Below are positions 1 through 10,176 of a stretch of DNA of 64,000 nucleotides, piece by piece. Made by a program: the position numbers and the translations under genes. The stretch is from Ichthyophis bannanicus (Eukaryota > Chordata > Amphibia > Gymnophiona > Ichthyophiidae): positions 1 through 64,000 of the forward strand of contig CM066040.1 of assembly GCA_033557465.1 (NCBI GenBank). Direction: 5' to 3'. The stretch's first letter is position 1. Every line of letters starts with the position of its first letter. The notes beneath the pieces were generated by a model. That model worked only from the letters and a program-made list of their open reading frames with translations. It made no database searches and was not told where the DNA came from.

Positions 1-124
1 CTGAACAAGGACAGATACAGATCTCCCCCAACTACTCCATGATAATAGAATACCCTCGCCACACACACAGATAGATAGACTGTCACTAGGTACGAACGGC
101 CACAAACTAAAAACAAACAGCATG
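1..124. other. unassigned flank
   Basis: I recognise no gene or repeat family here. It is ordinary mixed sequence with a short CA run near 60-70. Confidence 0.4.
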
Positions 125-640
125 ATGCTGGAGTTGTTCTCTGAGCTTGATATTTTGATTTGCCAGACTTGTCGTTACCATTCGAGGTGGACATCAGTGT
201 GGGGTTCCAGATGGCATTGCCTTGAAATGCTTGCATTTATTTTTTATATTGGAGTTGGTGATGGCTCATCTCTTTGGTTTACAGGTTGTTTGGTTTCCGT
301 GAGGGTTGCTGGGGTGGTGCTGGCTGTTCCACACCACAGCAACCCTCAGGGAAACCAGCCAATCAATCCCTGGGGAACAAAGAGCTGAGTCACCACCAAA
401 TCGCAGGGATAGCAACCACACTACAGCAACCCTCAGGGAAATCAACAACCATCAATCCCTGCAAACCAAAGAGCTAAGTCACCACCAACTCCAATATAAG
501 TCCAAACCCAAGTATGCAAGCACATTACCATCTGGAAGTCCCACACTGATGATGTCCCATCGAATGTTGATGAAACAATCTGCAATCAAACTATCAAGTT
601 CGTCGAACAATCAGATATTACAAATGATCACCAACCTTAG
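125..640. repeat. imperfect inverted repeat, arms of roughly 180-230 bp
   Basis: The left arm (about 145-325) and right arm (about 415-605) are imperfect reverse complements. Landmarks on the left are 'cttgatattttgattt', 'cattcgaggtgga', 'atattggagttggtga', 'ctctttggttt' and 'gagggttgctg'. The same words return in inverted order on the right, ending at 'actatcaagtt'. The centre holds a further short direct duplication: 'agcaaccctcagggaaa' followed by 'caatccctg' occurs near 348 and near 425. No coding capacity is convincing. It could be a decayed foldback element or a head-to-head duplication. Arm identity was judged by eye only. Confidence 0.6.
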
Positions 641-741
641 CTGCCAATCTTCACAACTATCTCTAACAGCCAACATGTAGACAAAACTGAAAACCCCAAA
701 AGAGCCAAAAAACACAGTGCATGAAGTGCAACCTCTGCAAG

Positions 742-940
742 ATAGAAAGAGTAGTTACTCACTTTGTAATCAGGTGGTTCTCCAGGAGCAGCAGGAATCA
801 GTCTTCACATATGGAGTGACGTCGTCGCCGACAGAGCCCCCACAGTGCGTAGCATTTTCCTCAGCTTTCAAAGAAAGCCTTTGGGAATGCAGCGCGCCTG
901 CTCCGTCCCCTTCCTTCCCAAGGGTGCCATCTTGCTCATT
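742..940 (-). repeat. DIRS inverted terminal repeat, 3' copy
   Basis: Read on the plus strand, 805-940 matches the reverse complement of about 6735-6600 closely. Both hold 'acatatg', a 'gccgac(a/c)gagccccc' word, 'agctttcaaagaaagcctttgggaatgcagcgcgcctg' in pieces, and 'aagggtgccatcttgctca'. The outer part (742-803) is complementary to the internal region at 1023-1085. Confidence 0.8.
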
Positions 941-999
941 CTGAATGGACCTAGCTAAAAGACAGCAAAAAACCAAAATAAAGTATATGACTGCAACTC

Positions 1000-1145
1000 C
1001 AGGGGAGGACAGGGTCATGAGGACTGATCTCCTGCTGCTCCTGGAGAACACCTGTTACAGGTTAGGGCAACTACTCTTTCTTCCATGACTCAAGTCAGGA
1101 AGTCGTCCCTCACATATGGGGGGACCACGCAGGAAGTCAGTCCTC
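1000..1145 (-). repeat. DIRS internal complementary region
   Basis: Positions 1023-1085 hold 'ctcctgctgctcctggagaa' and then 'actactctttct'. This is the reverse complement of 742-803, including 'ttctccaggagcagcaggag' in near-perfect form. Immediately after, 1086-1145 carries two 'aggaagtc' and 'cacatatg' words resembling the other terminus (6720-6745). In DIRS elements this segment templates completion of the ends through a circular intermediate. That role here is inferred from position and complementarity. Confidence 0.7.
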
Positions 1146-1269
1146 TCACACCAGCTTCTCCCAGCTGCTCTGGCTACCGGGAATTACAAGGCTGAAAAAG
1201 GGCTCCCATCTGAAGAAGCTTCAGTCATCCGTGATAAGCATTTCCTCTGAGAACAGCCCTCCGTACAAT

Positions 1270-2440
1270 TAGGCCACCAGAATCACAAGGGACCGGAGGG
1301 AAGGATATGACCTAAACCATCAAAGAGGATTACGTCGGAGTACCATACCGCCTTTCCGGAAAGCACTGTCCCGTGCGTGACTAGATCTCTCTCGAGGCAG
1401 TAGTAAGACCCGCAACAGTCTGGCTTGAAGACCAAGAGTAGACGGCCCTGCAGAGTGTCCTGGCCAACGTAACTAGTGAGCTGATCTACTGAATGGGGCA
1501 TCCTTCGCCCTTGAGACATAAAAATACTGTGGGCCGTGACGTCGAACCCTGCAAGGGGGGAGATGCCATGCTTCACCTGGTGGTAGCTCCCAAGCTATAC
1601 CATCTGCTACCCGCAAGTGGACAATGTAACGCTTAGAGACAGGCACCCCAATTTATTTAGGGTCAAAAGAGATGAAGAGCTGGAGTATGCCCTTTCGAAT
1701 GGCCAACCTTCTTAACATTCTATGTAAAAGGACAAAAACGCCCACTTACAGTCCAGAGTTATGCAAGACAAGACTGTCTCCAGCCCCGGCTGGTACTGCG
1801 GTCCTGGGAAAGAATGGTCGGAAGAAACCACCTCCTGATTGAGGTGGAAAGGAGGGCGGCCAACTTTTGGAAGGAACTTTCGGATGAGTCTTACAAAGGA
1901 CCACCCTGTTCCTTGTAAGAACGGCTTGTGTACGAGTAACTATCAGAAACCATAGGCTTGTAGTTCCCTCACACGTCTGCCGAGGTAAGAGCTACCAGGG
2001 AGAGCGCCTTCCCAAGAAAGAAGAGTCATAAATGGCAAGTAGTTGCCATCTGTTTACAAACGTGGGGGCGAGTAAGTTGTTGCCAAAAGACCACGTTCAA
2101 GTCGCGCACTCAGTGGTGCATGGGGACCTAATCGTCGGCTTTGAGCAAAAGCAGGACCTCTGAGGAATCAGGACACCAAGGGGTGAGCCGACAGCACCGT
2201 CCCTCCACCAGCGAGTGGTGTGCCGAAAGAGCATTCGAGGTGGACCCGAACCGAGTTGGACTTAAGGCCTAGGTCGGACAGGTGAAGCAGGTATTGTAGC
2301 ACTACTGGCACCAGGGCAGGCGAAAGGATCTTCACTGTGCTGAGCACAACCACACTGAGACCCTGCACCACTTGAGGGCATGCACGGACTTTCTGGTGGA
2401 TTGCCTCCTCGATGCCAAGACCACCTCCTCAACTTCCCTA
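1270..2440 (-). pseudogene. DIRS tyrosine recombinase remnant
   Basis: This region lies directly downstream of RNase H on the minus strand, where DIRS elements encode their tyrosine recombinase. That enzyme joins the circular DNA intermediate to the genome. The N-terminal part (about 2430-2290) reads like the SAM-like core-binding domain, with a 'STRKSVHALKW' segment. It is followed by 'LQYLLHLSDLGLK' (around 2310-2270) and 'VRVHL'. The C-terminal part (about 1575-1290) has 'DVTAHSI', in the place of the family's H-S/T-R catalytic box. It does not show the expected arginine after it. Several frameshifts and stops separate the blocks, so it is inactive. Assignment rests on element order plus these blocks. 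Confidence 0.65.
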
Positions 2441-2829
2441 CGGTAGAAGCAAGGGAGCTAGCCCTATCCTTTCAGAAGCCCGGCCATCAGATTGAGGGAT
2501 CTGAAATTGGGGTGCAGAAGGGAACCCTGATCCTGAGAGAGGAGATCGGGTTGCAACCCCAGAGGGAATGGAGTTTCCACTGCCAACTGCAGAAGTGGAA
2601 ACCACGGTTGCCTCGGCCATCTGGGGGCTACCAGAATCACCAAGGCCTTGTCCCATAGAATCTTGAACAGAGTTCGGGCCACCAGGGGCGTGGGAAGAAA
2701 TGCATACAGGAAGCCCGTAGACCAAGAGATCAGAAACGCATCTGCTGCCATTCTCAGGGGATGCAGCTGTCTGGAGCAAAACCTGGGCAGCTGACGGTTC
2801 AGTGGACTTGCAAAGAGATCAATGGATTG
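2441..2829 (-). pseudogene. DIRS RNase H-recombinase linker
   Basis: Two overlapping minus-strand frames (2751-2464 and 2779-2438) carry the conserved linker of vertebrate DIRS polyproteins. A 'FLYAFLPTPLVARTLFKIL' block is followed by 'APRWPRQPWFPLL' and 'LQPDLLSQDQGSLLHPNFRSL'-type wording. It joins the RNase H domain to the recombinase and has no separate known activity. The frame is open for about 95 residues, the best preserved stretch in this part of the element. Confidence 0.6.
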
Positions 2830-3260
2830 TAAGTCCCCATCGTAGAAAGATCTGCTGAACCCACCAGTGGATTCACTGCCATTCGTGAGGCTGAAGAATC
2901 CTGCTTAGTTTGTCTGCGAAGAAGTTCTCCTGACCAGGTAGATAAACTGCTTTGAGAACCATGCCTTGTTTGACTGCAAAGGAGCAAAGGGGCCTGCGCC
3001 TCCTCCTGACATAGGAGTCTGGACCCTGTGTCCCCTTGCTTGTTCACAAAGAACATTGCTACCTGATTGTCTGTCTGAACTAAGACAGACTGGTGAGAGA
3101 GGGCATGAGAACAAGTCTGTAGAGCCAAGCGGAATTGCTCGCAGCTCCAAAAGATTGATCTGCTGTGTGGCATCCCGAGGAGACCAGAGGCCTTGAGTGC
3201 ACGTGCCCTAGCAATGTGCACCCCAGCCCCTTAAAGAAAGCATCGGTCGTCATCACCCTG
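2830..3260 (-). pseudogene. DIRS RNase H domain remnant
   Basis: This is the RNase H-fold domain, which would degrade the RNA strand during reverse transcription. The frame 3221-2799 carries 'LVQTDNQVAMFFVNKQGDT', matching the DIRS block with the catalytic aspartate of the T-D-N motif. The upstream strand-1 region (3260-3150) is in a different frame and includes 'GLGCTLLGH'. At least one frameshift separates them. It lies between RT and the recombinase, as in intact relatives. Confidence 0.75.
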
Positions 3261-3439
3261 GTGTGTGCTGGGGCCTGAAAGGGTATCCCCGCCTGAGAGG
3301 TTTGGGAGATGTAGCCACACACTGCAAGAGTCCAAGAGTGGTTTGGACACCTTACTCTGTCTCGGAGGTCGCCTGTGGCTTGCGCCCACTGAGCTCTGAG
3401 GCACCACTGAGCCGCCCGCATGTTGCAGACGGGCATTCC

Positions 3440-4180
3440 GAGTCACTTTTACTGTTGATGCCCATGTGGCCCAGGAGCCGCAGGAAGTGACTGGCGGAGA
3501 CCTGAGAATTGCTTCAGAACTGGTTGGCCAAGTCCATCAGCCTGCCGGCCCTGTCCTCGGGGAAGTGAGCTCTTGCATGCAGGGTGTCCAATCTTGCCCC
3601 TATCATCGCGAGGTTCGGGGAGGGGAGCTAAGTGGGCTTTGCGTAGTTTATGACAAAGTCCAGATGTTGAAGAAGAGAGACAGTGCGAAGAGTGGCTTGT
3701 CTGGCCTCCTGTAGAGACTGACCTCTGATAAGCCAGTCGTCCAGGTACGGGAAGACAAAAATTCCCTGATTTCTGAGGTAGGCCGCCACCACCGCCAGGC
3801 ATTTGGTGAAAACCCTGGGCGCAGAGGTTAGGCCAAGTGGAAGTACCCTTGTACTGAAAATGCTTTCCTCCCACTACAAATCTGAGACATTATCTGTGGT
3901 CTGGAATGAATGAGGATGTGCGTATAACATCCTTTAGGTCTAAGGAAGCATAGCCAGTCTCCCTGCTGGAGGTAGGGCAGCAGTATTCCAAGGGTACGCA
4001 TCTTGAACTTTTTTCCCTCTCCAGAAACTTGTTTAGGTTTCGCAAGTCTAGGATAGGCCGAGGTCCTCCTGTCCTTTTTCGTACCAGAAAGTACCTGGAT
4101 TAGAAGCCTTGCCCTTTCAGGCGGTGAGGCACCGGTTCCACCGCCTGATCCTTTATAAGACTGGTCAACTCCTGAGGAGG
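3440..4180 (-). pseudogene. DIRS reverse transcriptase remnant
   Basis: The RT palm and fingers are spread over three frames. In order on the minus strand I see the primer-grip-proximal 'KFKMRTLGILLPYLQQGDW' block (about 4010-3950), the 'YTHILIH' block (about 3925-3900), 'NAWRWWRPTSEIREF', which replaces the usual 'FTKCLAVVAAYLR..GI' wording (about 3810-3765), and 'HARAHFPEDRAGRLMDLANQF' (about 3580-3520). The catalytic Y-x-D-D box should lie near 3745-3735, where the frame reads 'TWTTGLSEV', so the active site is lost. DIRS RTs use a gag-RT-RH order with a recombinase instead of an integrase, as found here. Confidence 0.7.
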
Positions 4181-4439
4181 AGGTTTCTGTGCAGAGGGAG
4201 TCTTGGAGGCTCCCCTGGAAAGTAGGAGGGGGGTATCTGGTGGAAGTGGAGCATATAGCCTTGTTGGACTATGCTGAGGACCCAGGTATCCCCTGTGATG
4301 GCTGGCCACCTGTAGGCGTAAAGGGTCAGCCGACCCTCCGGTGCTGAGTGGAGCCAGCCTGTGGAGAAGAGGCTATGATGTGGGAGTCAAAACCCCATTC
4401 CCTGCTGTGCAGGAGCCGGAGCTGGAGGCTGGAGGGTCT

Positions 4440-5760
4440 TCTGCCTACGGGGCCCATGCCCCTGCCCCTTGGCCTGCGTCCCTGTTGGGGAGCTGGAGAG
4501 GCCTGATAGTGAGGGTAGGATTTGTAGGCAGCACCCTTCCTCGGGAAAAAGGGCTTTTTCCCTGAGCCCTTCTTTTCTGAGAAGGAGCAGAAGTTTTCCT
4601 GGACAGCCTTGTCCTGGTGAGAGTCTCAGTCTCGATTTCCGCAGCCTTTTGTTCAGCCGTGGGCTTACCGAAAAGGTTTTTCACCTCGGCAGGGGACATC
4701 GAACAACTTGTCCTGCACCCATGGCTCCAGGTCCGATGACTGTAGCCAGACCTGACGGCGTGCACCGAGTGCCGGCCACAGCTACCCGGGCAGAAGCCTC
4801 AAAGCCATTATAGGCCTTCTTGAGAGGATAAACTTCGCAGCACTCTCGGATACCTGTTGACAAAGCCTTGAACCTCTGCAAAGGTTCCTCGGAGAGGCCA
4901 GCTGAGAACCCAGCAATCTCCTTTGCCAGGTCTCTTAAGTACATGCCTATGTACAGCTGGTAGGTCTGGACATGGCAAGACAGCATAGAGCCCTGGAAGC
5001 ACTTTGTACCGAGGGCGTCCAGGTTCCAGGCCTCCCGGCCGGGGGGCACCAAGGAGGGCATCTTCTGACTCTTCAGACAGTTGCATGGCAGATTCCCACA
5101 ACGATGAAAGTGGTGCAGTAGCTTGCACTTTTTGGAACCCAGGGGGTTCTTACGGAATCTATAAATGGAATCGAACCGTTTTCTAAGAACTGGTGCCAAG
5201 TGCCGGTGCCTCCCCACATATGGAAGAGCAGCCATTCCAGCATCGGAGGAACGGATACAGTAAAGGCTTCCTTTGGAGGAAAGTCATACTGGAGAGCAAT
5301 CGAGCTCCTCGGCTCGAGGCTTTCTCCTCGGCGTCCGCAGGGAAGGCCAGGGCCTTCGCCATATCCCTCATGAAGTCCGAGAACTGGGTATCCTCCAGGG
5401 GGGACCTTCTCCGAGGCTTGGACTCTGGTGAGTCTGAAGGGACACACCGGGTCTGGAAGGTGTCCAGGGACTCCTCGTCCTCCGTCTCCCACTCCGACTC
5501 CTCCAAGGAGTCGTCGAGCAGCTCCGGCCGTGTGGGCCTCGTTGCCATCCACCCCGACGCCGAGGGTATCGGCATCGACGACCTCGGCCCCGCACGGGAG
5601 GTCCGAGGGGGACCTTGACCAAGGATCGACTCGAGACTTCATCGACTCGAGGATCGGCTCGGTCTCCGGGGTCGCCCTTAGACGTCTAGGTCCCCTGGGC
5701 GGGGCAGATGCACCGGTCAGACCGGTGATCAGCACCCGCTGCTGTTCCATGAAGGGCAGC
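4440..5760 (-). pseudogene. DIRS gag-like protein remnant
   Basis: Three minus-strand frames take over from one another. 5575-5183 is acidic and contains 'SPLEDTQFSDFMRDMAKAL'. 5235-4681 includes 'LPCNCLKSQKMPSLVPPGRE' and 'FKALSTGIRECCE'. 4765-4445 is basic and contains 'SMSPAEVKNLFG' and a lysine/arginine-rich tail. An acidic N-terminus, an all-helical core and a basic C-terminus are normal for the DIRS ORF1/gag product that packages element RNA. At least two frameshifts are needed to pass through. The GC-rich bias of 5200-6000 is stronger than in the neighbouring CR1. Confidence 0.65.
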
Positions 5761-6599
5761 CAAGCTGCTCTCCCAAGGCCGTCAATCTGAGTCCAAGGCC
5801 GTCAATCTGAGTCCAAGCTCAGGAGACTCAGCAGCCCCCGGCTCGGGCCCCAACGGTGTCGGGCCTGACGTCGGCTCCCCCGGAGGAGCGTCCATGAGGG
5901 CAACTGCACTTACGTGACTCGGGACTCCGGCTCCCCACTAGTAGCTTGGAAGGCCTCTCCAACTCCGAGAGCCCGGGCGGCTGTCCAGGGCTACACGACC
6001 TGGCCCTCGAGGAACCAGGAGCCTCCACCGGCGACGCCTCATGATCTTTTTCTTCCTGCAGTGCTCCCGTGAGGAGACTCCCTTTCAGAGGACCCTCGAC
6101 GGCACTCGGGATCGGACTCCCGAGATGTCTAGGCCTCTGACGAAGTCCGGGCCCGGCCTGACACAGAATCAGAGAATATTCTCTCATGCTGATGCTGATG
6201 GCTCCGAAGCACCTCGATGACATTTTGCCACACGGGCCACAGGCCAGCGGGTCATGGTTGGGTCCGCGGCATCGGAGGCCGGCAGTCATGTGTGTCAGTG
6301 AGAGACATACTTTTTTGCACCTCATCACACTTTTGAACCCATGGCAGCCATCGGGGAAAAAGGGCCTCTGCAAGGTCAAACCACCGAGCTGCCAGTGAAA
6401 ACAAAAAAGAACGCGAACGCTAGTCACGAAGGACCAAAAATGAAAATCACAAGTCCGGACTCAATACCGGTGTACCGAGCCCAGACAGGAAGGGGAACCG
6501 GCGTCGAACCGGAGAAAATAACGCGAAAATCGCCAAAAAAACCCAACTTTTCCTGGGTGACACGAACTCACGTCCGTCGGGCTCTGCAGAAAAAGAAAG
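5761..6599 (-). other. DIRS 5' leader and gag N-terminal region
   Basis: This GC-rich stretch lies between the 5' terminal repeat and the clear gag core. A minus-strand frame (6427-5828) is open but low in recognisable domains. A 24-base tandem duplication, 'caaggccgtcaatctgagtc', occurs at about 5777-5816. It is probably the leader plus the start of gag; the start codon cannot be chosen. Confidence 0.4.
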
Positions 6600-6770
6600 A
6601 CTGAGCAAGATGGCACCCTTGGGCAGGAAGGGGACTGCACAGGCGCGCTGCATTCCCAAAGGCTTTCTTTGAAAGCTGGGGAAATGCTCCACACGGGGGC
6701 TCGGTCGGCACCAACATCACCCATATGTGAGGACTGACTTCCTGCTTCGTCCTGGAGAAAGAGCGATGCA
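6600..6770 (-). repeat. DIRS inverted terminal repeat, 5' copy
   Basis: It is the reverse-complement partner of 790-940: it shares the 'agctttcaaagaaagcc', 'ggaatgcagcgcgcctg' and 'aagggtgccatcttgctca' words on the opposite strand. The element appears to end near 6770, before 'aacaaacaaaaaaaaa'. Confidence 0.75.
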
Positions 6771-6780
6771 TCACCTATGA

Positions 6781-7229
6781 AACAAACAAAAAAAAATTCA
6801 TTTTCCCCATACTGTGCAAAGATAACAGATGTAAATAAGATGTAAATTCCAAAAAAGGTCATATTCCACTCACTAAATGGAAAATAAAATTCTTTCTACC
6901 TTTATTTGGCCGTTTTATTTTTCTAATAGTCTCTCCCCCAATGTCTGGTTTCTGCTTTCTTCTTTCTTCTCTTAACTCTGTTCCCAGGGTCATTGTCCAT
7001 TTGGCATTTTTTCTTTCTCCTCCTCTATATCCATGACATTGATCTTTCATTTTCAGTTTTCTTCTATTTTTTTTTCTGCTTCACTGTCTACTTAGAATTC
7101 AGCCATCCTCACCATACAGTCCTCATATCCCTTTTTAATGTATCTACCCTACAGCTAGCTGTCTATCTCCTTCACCCCACCCTCCCATTCATCATCTCTC
7201 TCCTCTTCTCCAGCCTCTAACTCCCTCCC
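6781..7229. other. AT- and pyrimidine-rich spacer, no gene
   Basis: The left half is AT-rich. The right half (about 7110-7229) is pyrimidine-rich ('ccctcccattcatcatctct'). A similar C/T-rich tract is found on the far side of the CR1 at 11510-11790, so the CR1 may have inserted into one pyrimidine-rich repeat. Confidence 0.4.
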
Positions 7230-7235
7230 ATTTTG

Positions 7236-7264
7236 CTGTATCATAGAAACATAGAAACATGACG
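7236..7264 (-). repeat. CR1 3'-terminal short tandem repeat
   Basis: On the minus strand the sequence reads 'catgtttctatgtttctatg'. CR1 elements end in a few copies of an 8-bp repeat that the RT uses in target-primed reverse transcription. Confidence 0.75.
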
Positions 7265-7306
7265 ACAGAAAAAGACCACATGGCCTATCTAGTCTGTCCT
7301 TCCATA

Positions 7307-10171
7307 TCAACAACTACAACAGTCCCTTTTTACCTTTAGAGATCCTCTGTGTTGGTCCCATGCTTTTTTGAATTCAGTTACTGTCCTCATCTCTACCACC
7401 TCCACTGGGAGACTATTCCACGGATCCACTACTCTTTCCGTAAAGAAATATTTCCGCATATCACTCCTGAATCTATCTCCCTTCACCCTCATCCCATGTA
7501 CCCTCTTAGCAGAACTTGCTTTCAATTGAAAGAGGCTCTCTCCCTGAACATTTATGCCACGGAGGTATTTAAACATCTCAATCATATCACCTCTATCCCG
7601 CTTTTCCTCGAAGGTGCACATAGTAATATCCTTAAGTCTGACCTCATATGCTTTATAATGAATCCAACTAAACAATTTAGTAGCCACCCTCAGCACCGAC
7701 TCCATCCAGTTCACAATCATTTGAAGTTGCGGTCTCCAGAATTGCACACTATACTCCAAATGAGGTCTCACCAAAGACTTATACAGTGGCATTATCACCT
7801 CCTTTTTTCTGCTAACATTCCTCTCCCGTATGCACCCAAGCATCCTTCTAGCTTTTTTCCGTCGCCTTTTCTACCTGTTTAGCTACTTTAAGATCATCAG
7901 ACACACAACACCTAGGTCCCGCTCTCTTTAGTGGACAAAAGTACTTCACCTCCTATACTGTATTGCTCCCTTGGATTGCTGCAGCCCAAATGCATGACCA
8001 TACATTTTTTAACATTAAATCCCAGCTGCCAAATTCTAGACCATTCTTCAAGCTTAGCTAGATCCCTCCTCATGTTATCTACACCTTCCCGGGTGTCTAC
8101 TCTATTGCAGATTTTGGTATCATCCACAAAGAGGCAAACCTTACCCGACAGCCCTTCCGCTATATCACTAACAAAGATGTTAAAAAGAATCGGACCAAGG
8201 ACAGATCCCTGGGGCACACCACTGGTAACATCCTTTTCCTCAGAGTGAGCTCCATTTACTTGTACTCTTTGTCGCCTCCCACCCAACCAATTTCTAACCC
8301 AAGCAGTAACTTTAGGGTCCATCCCTAGGGTGCTCAGTCTGTTTATAAGTCGCCTGTGAGGAACAGTGTCAAAGGCTTTACTGAAATCTAAATACACCAC
8401 ATCTAGAGCTCTCCCTCGGTCCAACTCCCTGGTCACCCAGTCAAAGAAATCAGATTTGTCTGACAAGAGCTGCCTCTGGTGAATCCATGCTGCCTCGGAT
8501 CCTGTAATCCGCTGGACTCCAGAAACCTCACTATTTTCTCTTTCAGCAGCATTTCCAATAATTTACTCACCACCAAAGTTAAACTAATCGGCCTGTAGTT
8601 TTCAACCACATCCTTACTTCCGCTTTTGTGTAAAGGCACCACATGAACCTCTCTCCAGTCCTTTGGTACCACTCCCGACTCCAAGAGGCATTGAAAAGGT
8701 CAGTCAGTGGAGCTGCTAGAACGTCCCCAAGTTCCCTCAGTATTCTAGGGTGTATCCCATCCTGTCCCCTCGCTTTGTCTACTTTAAGTTGAGCTAGTTT
8801 CTCACGAACACAGTCCTTCTGAAAATTGTTCAGATGTCCCTCACTTCTGTTCTGTTTGTGGGTGTTTTCTGAGGTCCTGCTCCTGGTTCTTCATCTGTGA
8901 ACACAGAAAAAAATATTTGTTAAGCAATTCCGCTTTATCCTTATCGGCTTCTACATATTCCCCCCCTGCACCTTTAGTCTGACAATACCACTCTTGCCCT
9001 TCCTCTTCTCACTAATATATCTGAAAAATGTCTTATCCCCCCATTTTATTGCATTGGCTATTTCCTCCTCCTTTTGAATCTTTGCCTTCTTGACTACTTT
9101 GCTAGCTTCTCTAAGTTTTTCCAAATACAGATGCCTGTCTTCCTCTCTCTGTGATCTCTTGTATTTGATGAAGGCCTCACACTTTTTCTTCACTTTTACA
9201 GCAATTTTTTTGAAAACCATAGCGGTCTCCTTTTCCTTTTGCCTTTATTTACCATTTTAACAAAAAGGTTGGTTGCCCTTAAAATATCCCCTTTCAGTTT
9301 TGCCGACTGTTTTTCTACATCCCCCAGCTGTTCCCATCCCGCTAACGACTCCCTGAGGTATTCTCCCATCTTCGCAAAGTTAGTCTTCCTAAAGTCTAAG
9401 ATCCTCACCTTGGAATGGATTCTAACAGCCCTAGTCCTCATACTGAACCACACCATCTGGTGATCACTGGATGCAAAATGATCTCCCACTACAACATCAG
9501 AAACACTTTCACCATTGGTAAGCACCAAGTCCAGTATGGTCCCTTCACGTGTGGGGTCTGTTACCAATTGCCTGAATAGTTCTCCCTGTAGAGAAGCCAG
9601 GATCTCCTTACTTCTAGATGATACTGCAGCAGGAATGTGCCAATCAACATCTGGCATATTGAAATCTCCTATCAGTAGCACGTCCCCTTTCCTAGCAATG
9701 CTGCGTATGTCCTCAATTAACTCTCTGTCCACCTCTTCCCCTTGTGAGGGAGGTCTGTATATCACACCAATGTAAATAGATTTCTCTTTCCCTCTTCTAG
9801 TTTAACCCACAATGCCATCCTCTCTCCCTTTTAAGCTCTGTAATTCCAAAGCTTTAATCGTAGTTTTTACATATAGTGCCACTCCTCCTCCCCTTCTTCC
9901 TACCCTGTCCTTTCTGAATAAAGTATAGCCAGGTATAGTTACATCCCAGTCATGGTTTTTCTGTGAACCATGTTTCTGTAACTGCCACTAAATCCAAGTC
10001 AGCCACTCCCACCAAAGCTTCAACATCAGGGATCTTATTTCCCATGCTACAGGCATTTATACACACTGCTTTCCATATGTTACCCCTGTTACCCATTTCC
10101 ATAAAGATATTTAATATATCACCTACCTGGGGGCTTTCACTTACCTGGGGGCTTTCTTCACCTATCCCCAA
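7307..10171 (-). pseudogene. CR1 ORF2: endonuclease and reverse transcriptase
   Basis: ORF2 would nick target DNA with an APE-like endonuclease and copy the element RNA onto the nick. The endonuclease starts near 10171 ('CINACSMGNKI', 'VAVTETWF') and continues at 9765-9196 with 'VIYRPPSQ', 'LLIGDFNMPDVDW', 'ILDLVLTN' and 'SSDHQMVWF', so the catalytic N, D and H boxes are visible. The RT follows in several frames: 'ENYRPISLT' (8684-8433), then 'VVYLDFSKAFDTVPH', '[17 protein letters not shown]' and 'LFVDDTKI' (8466-7912). The last is the F-x-D-D catalytic box, here F-V-D-D. The C-terminal CR1 domain has 'LGCIRERNVSRKKEVI' and 'LVRPHLEYSVQFW' (7843-7307). At least four frameshifts or stops interrupt it, near 9930, 9200, 8930-8690 and 8450. 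It abuts the ORF1 stop at 10177. Confidence 0.85.
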
Positions 10172-10176
10172 CGAAT

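Larger units (their letters stand above)
742..6770 (-). mobile_element. DIRS-like tyrosine-recombinase retrotransposon, frameshifted
   Basis: In minus-strand order the element has a terminal repeat (6770-6600), a gag-like region (5760-4440), RT (4180-3440), RNase H (3260-2830), a tyrosine recombinase (2440-1270), an internal complementary region (about 1145-1000) and a second, inverted terminal repeat (940-742). This order and the inverted rather than direct terminal repeats are the hallmark of DIRS elements. These integrate through a tyrosine recombinase and make no target duplication. All coding parts are broken by frameshifts and stops, so this copy is not autonomous. Its ends are set by the inverted match and may be off by tens of bases. 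Confidence 0.85.

Noticed and set aside
1270..2440. Retroviral integrase downstream of the DIRS RNase H
   Set aside because: There is no D,D-35-E wording. Inverted terminal repeats and the DIRS order argue for a tyrosine recombinase.
5193..5618. Plus-strand serine-rich ORF
   Set aside because: It is an antisense shadow of the minus-strand DIRS gag, low in complexity.
7349..7882. 177-codon plus-strand ORF
   Set aside because: It is an antisense shadow of the conserved C-terminal part of the CR1 ORF2.
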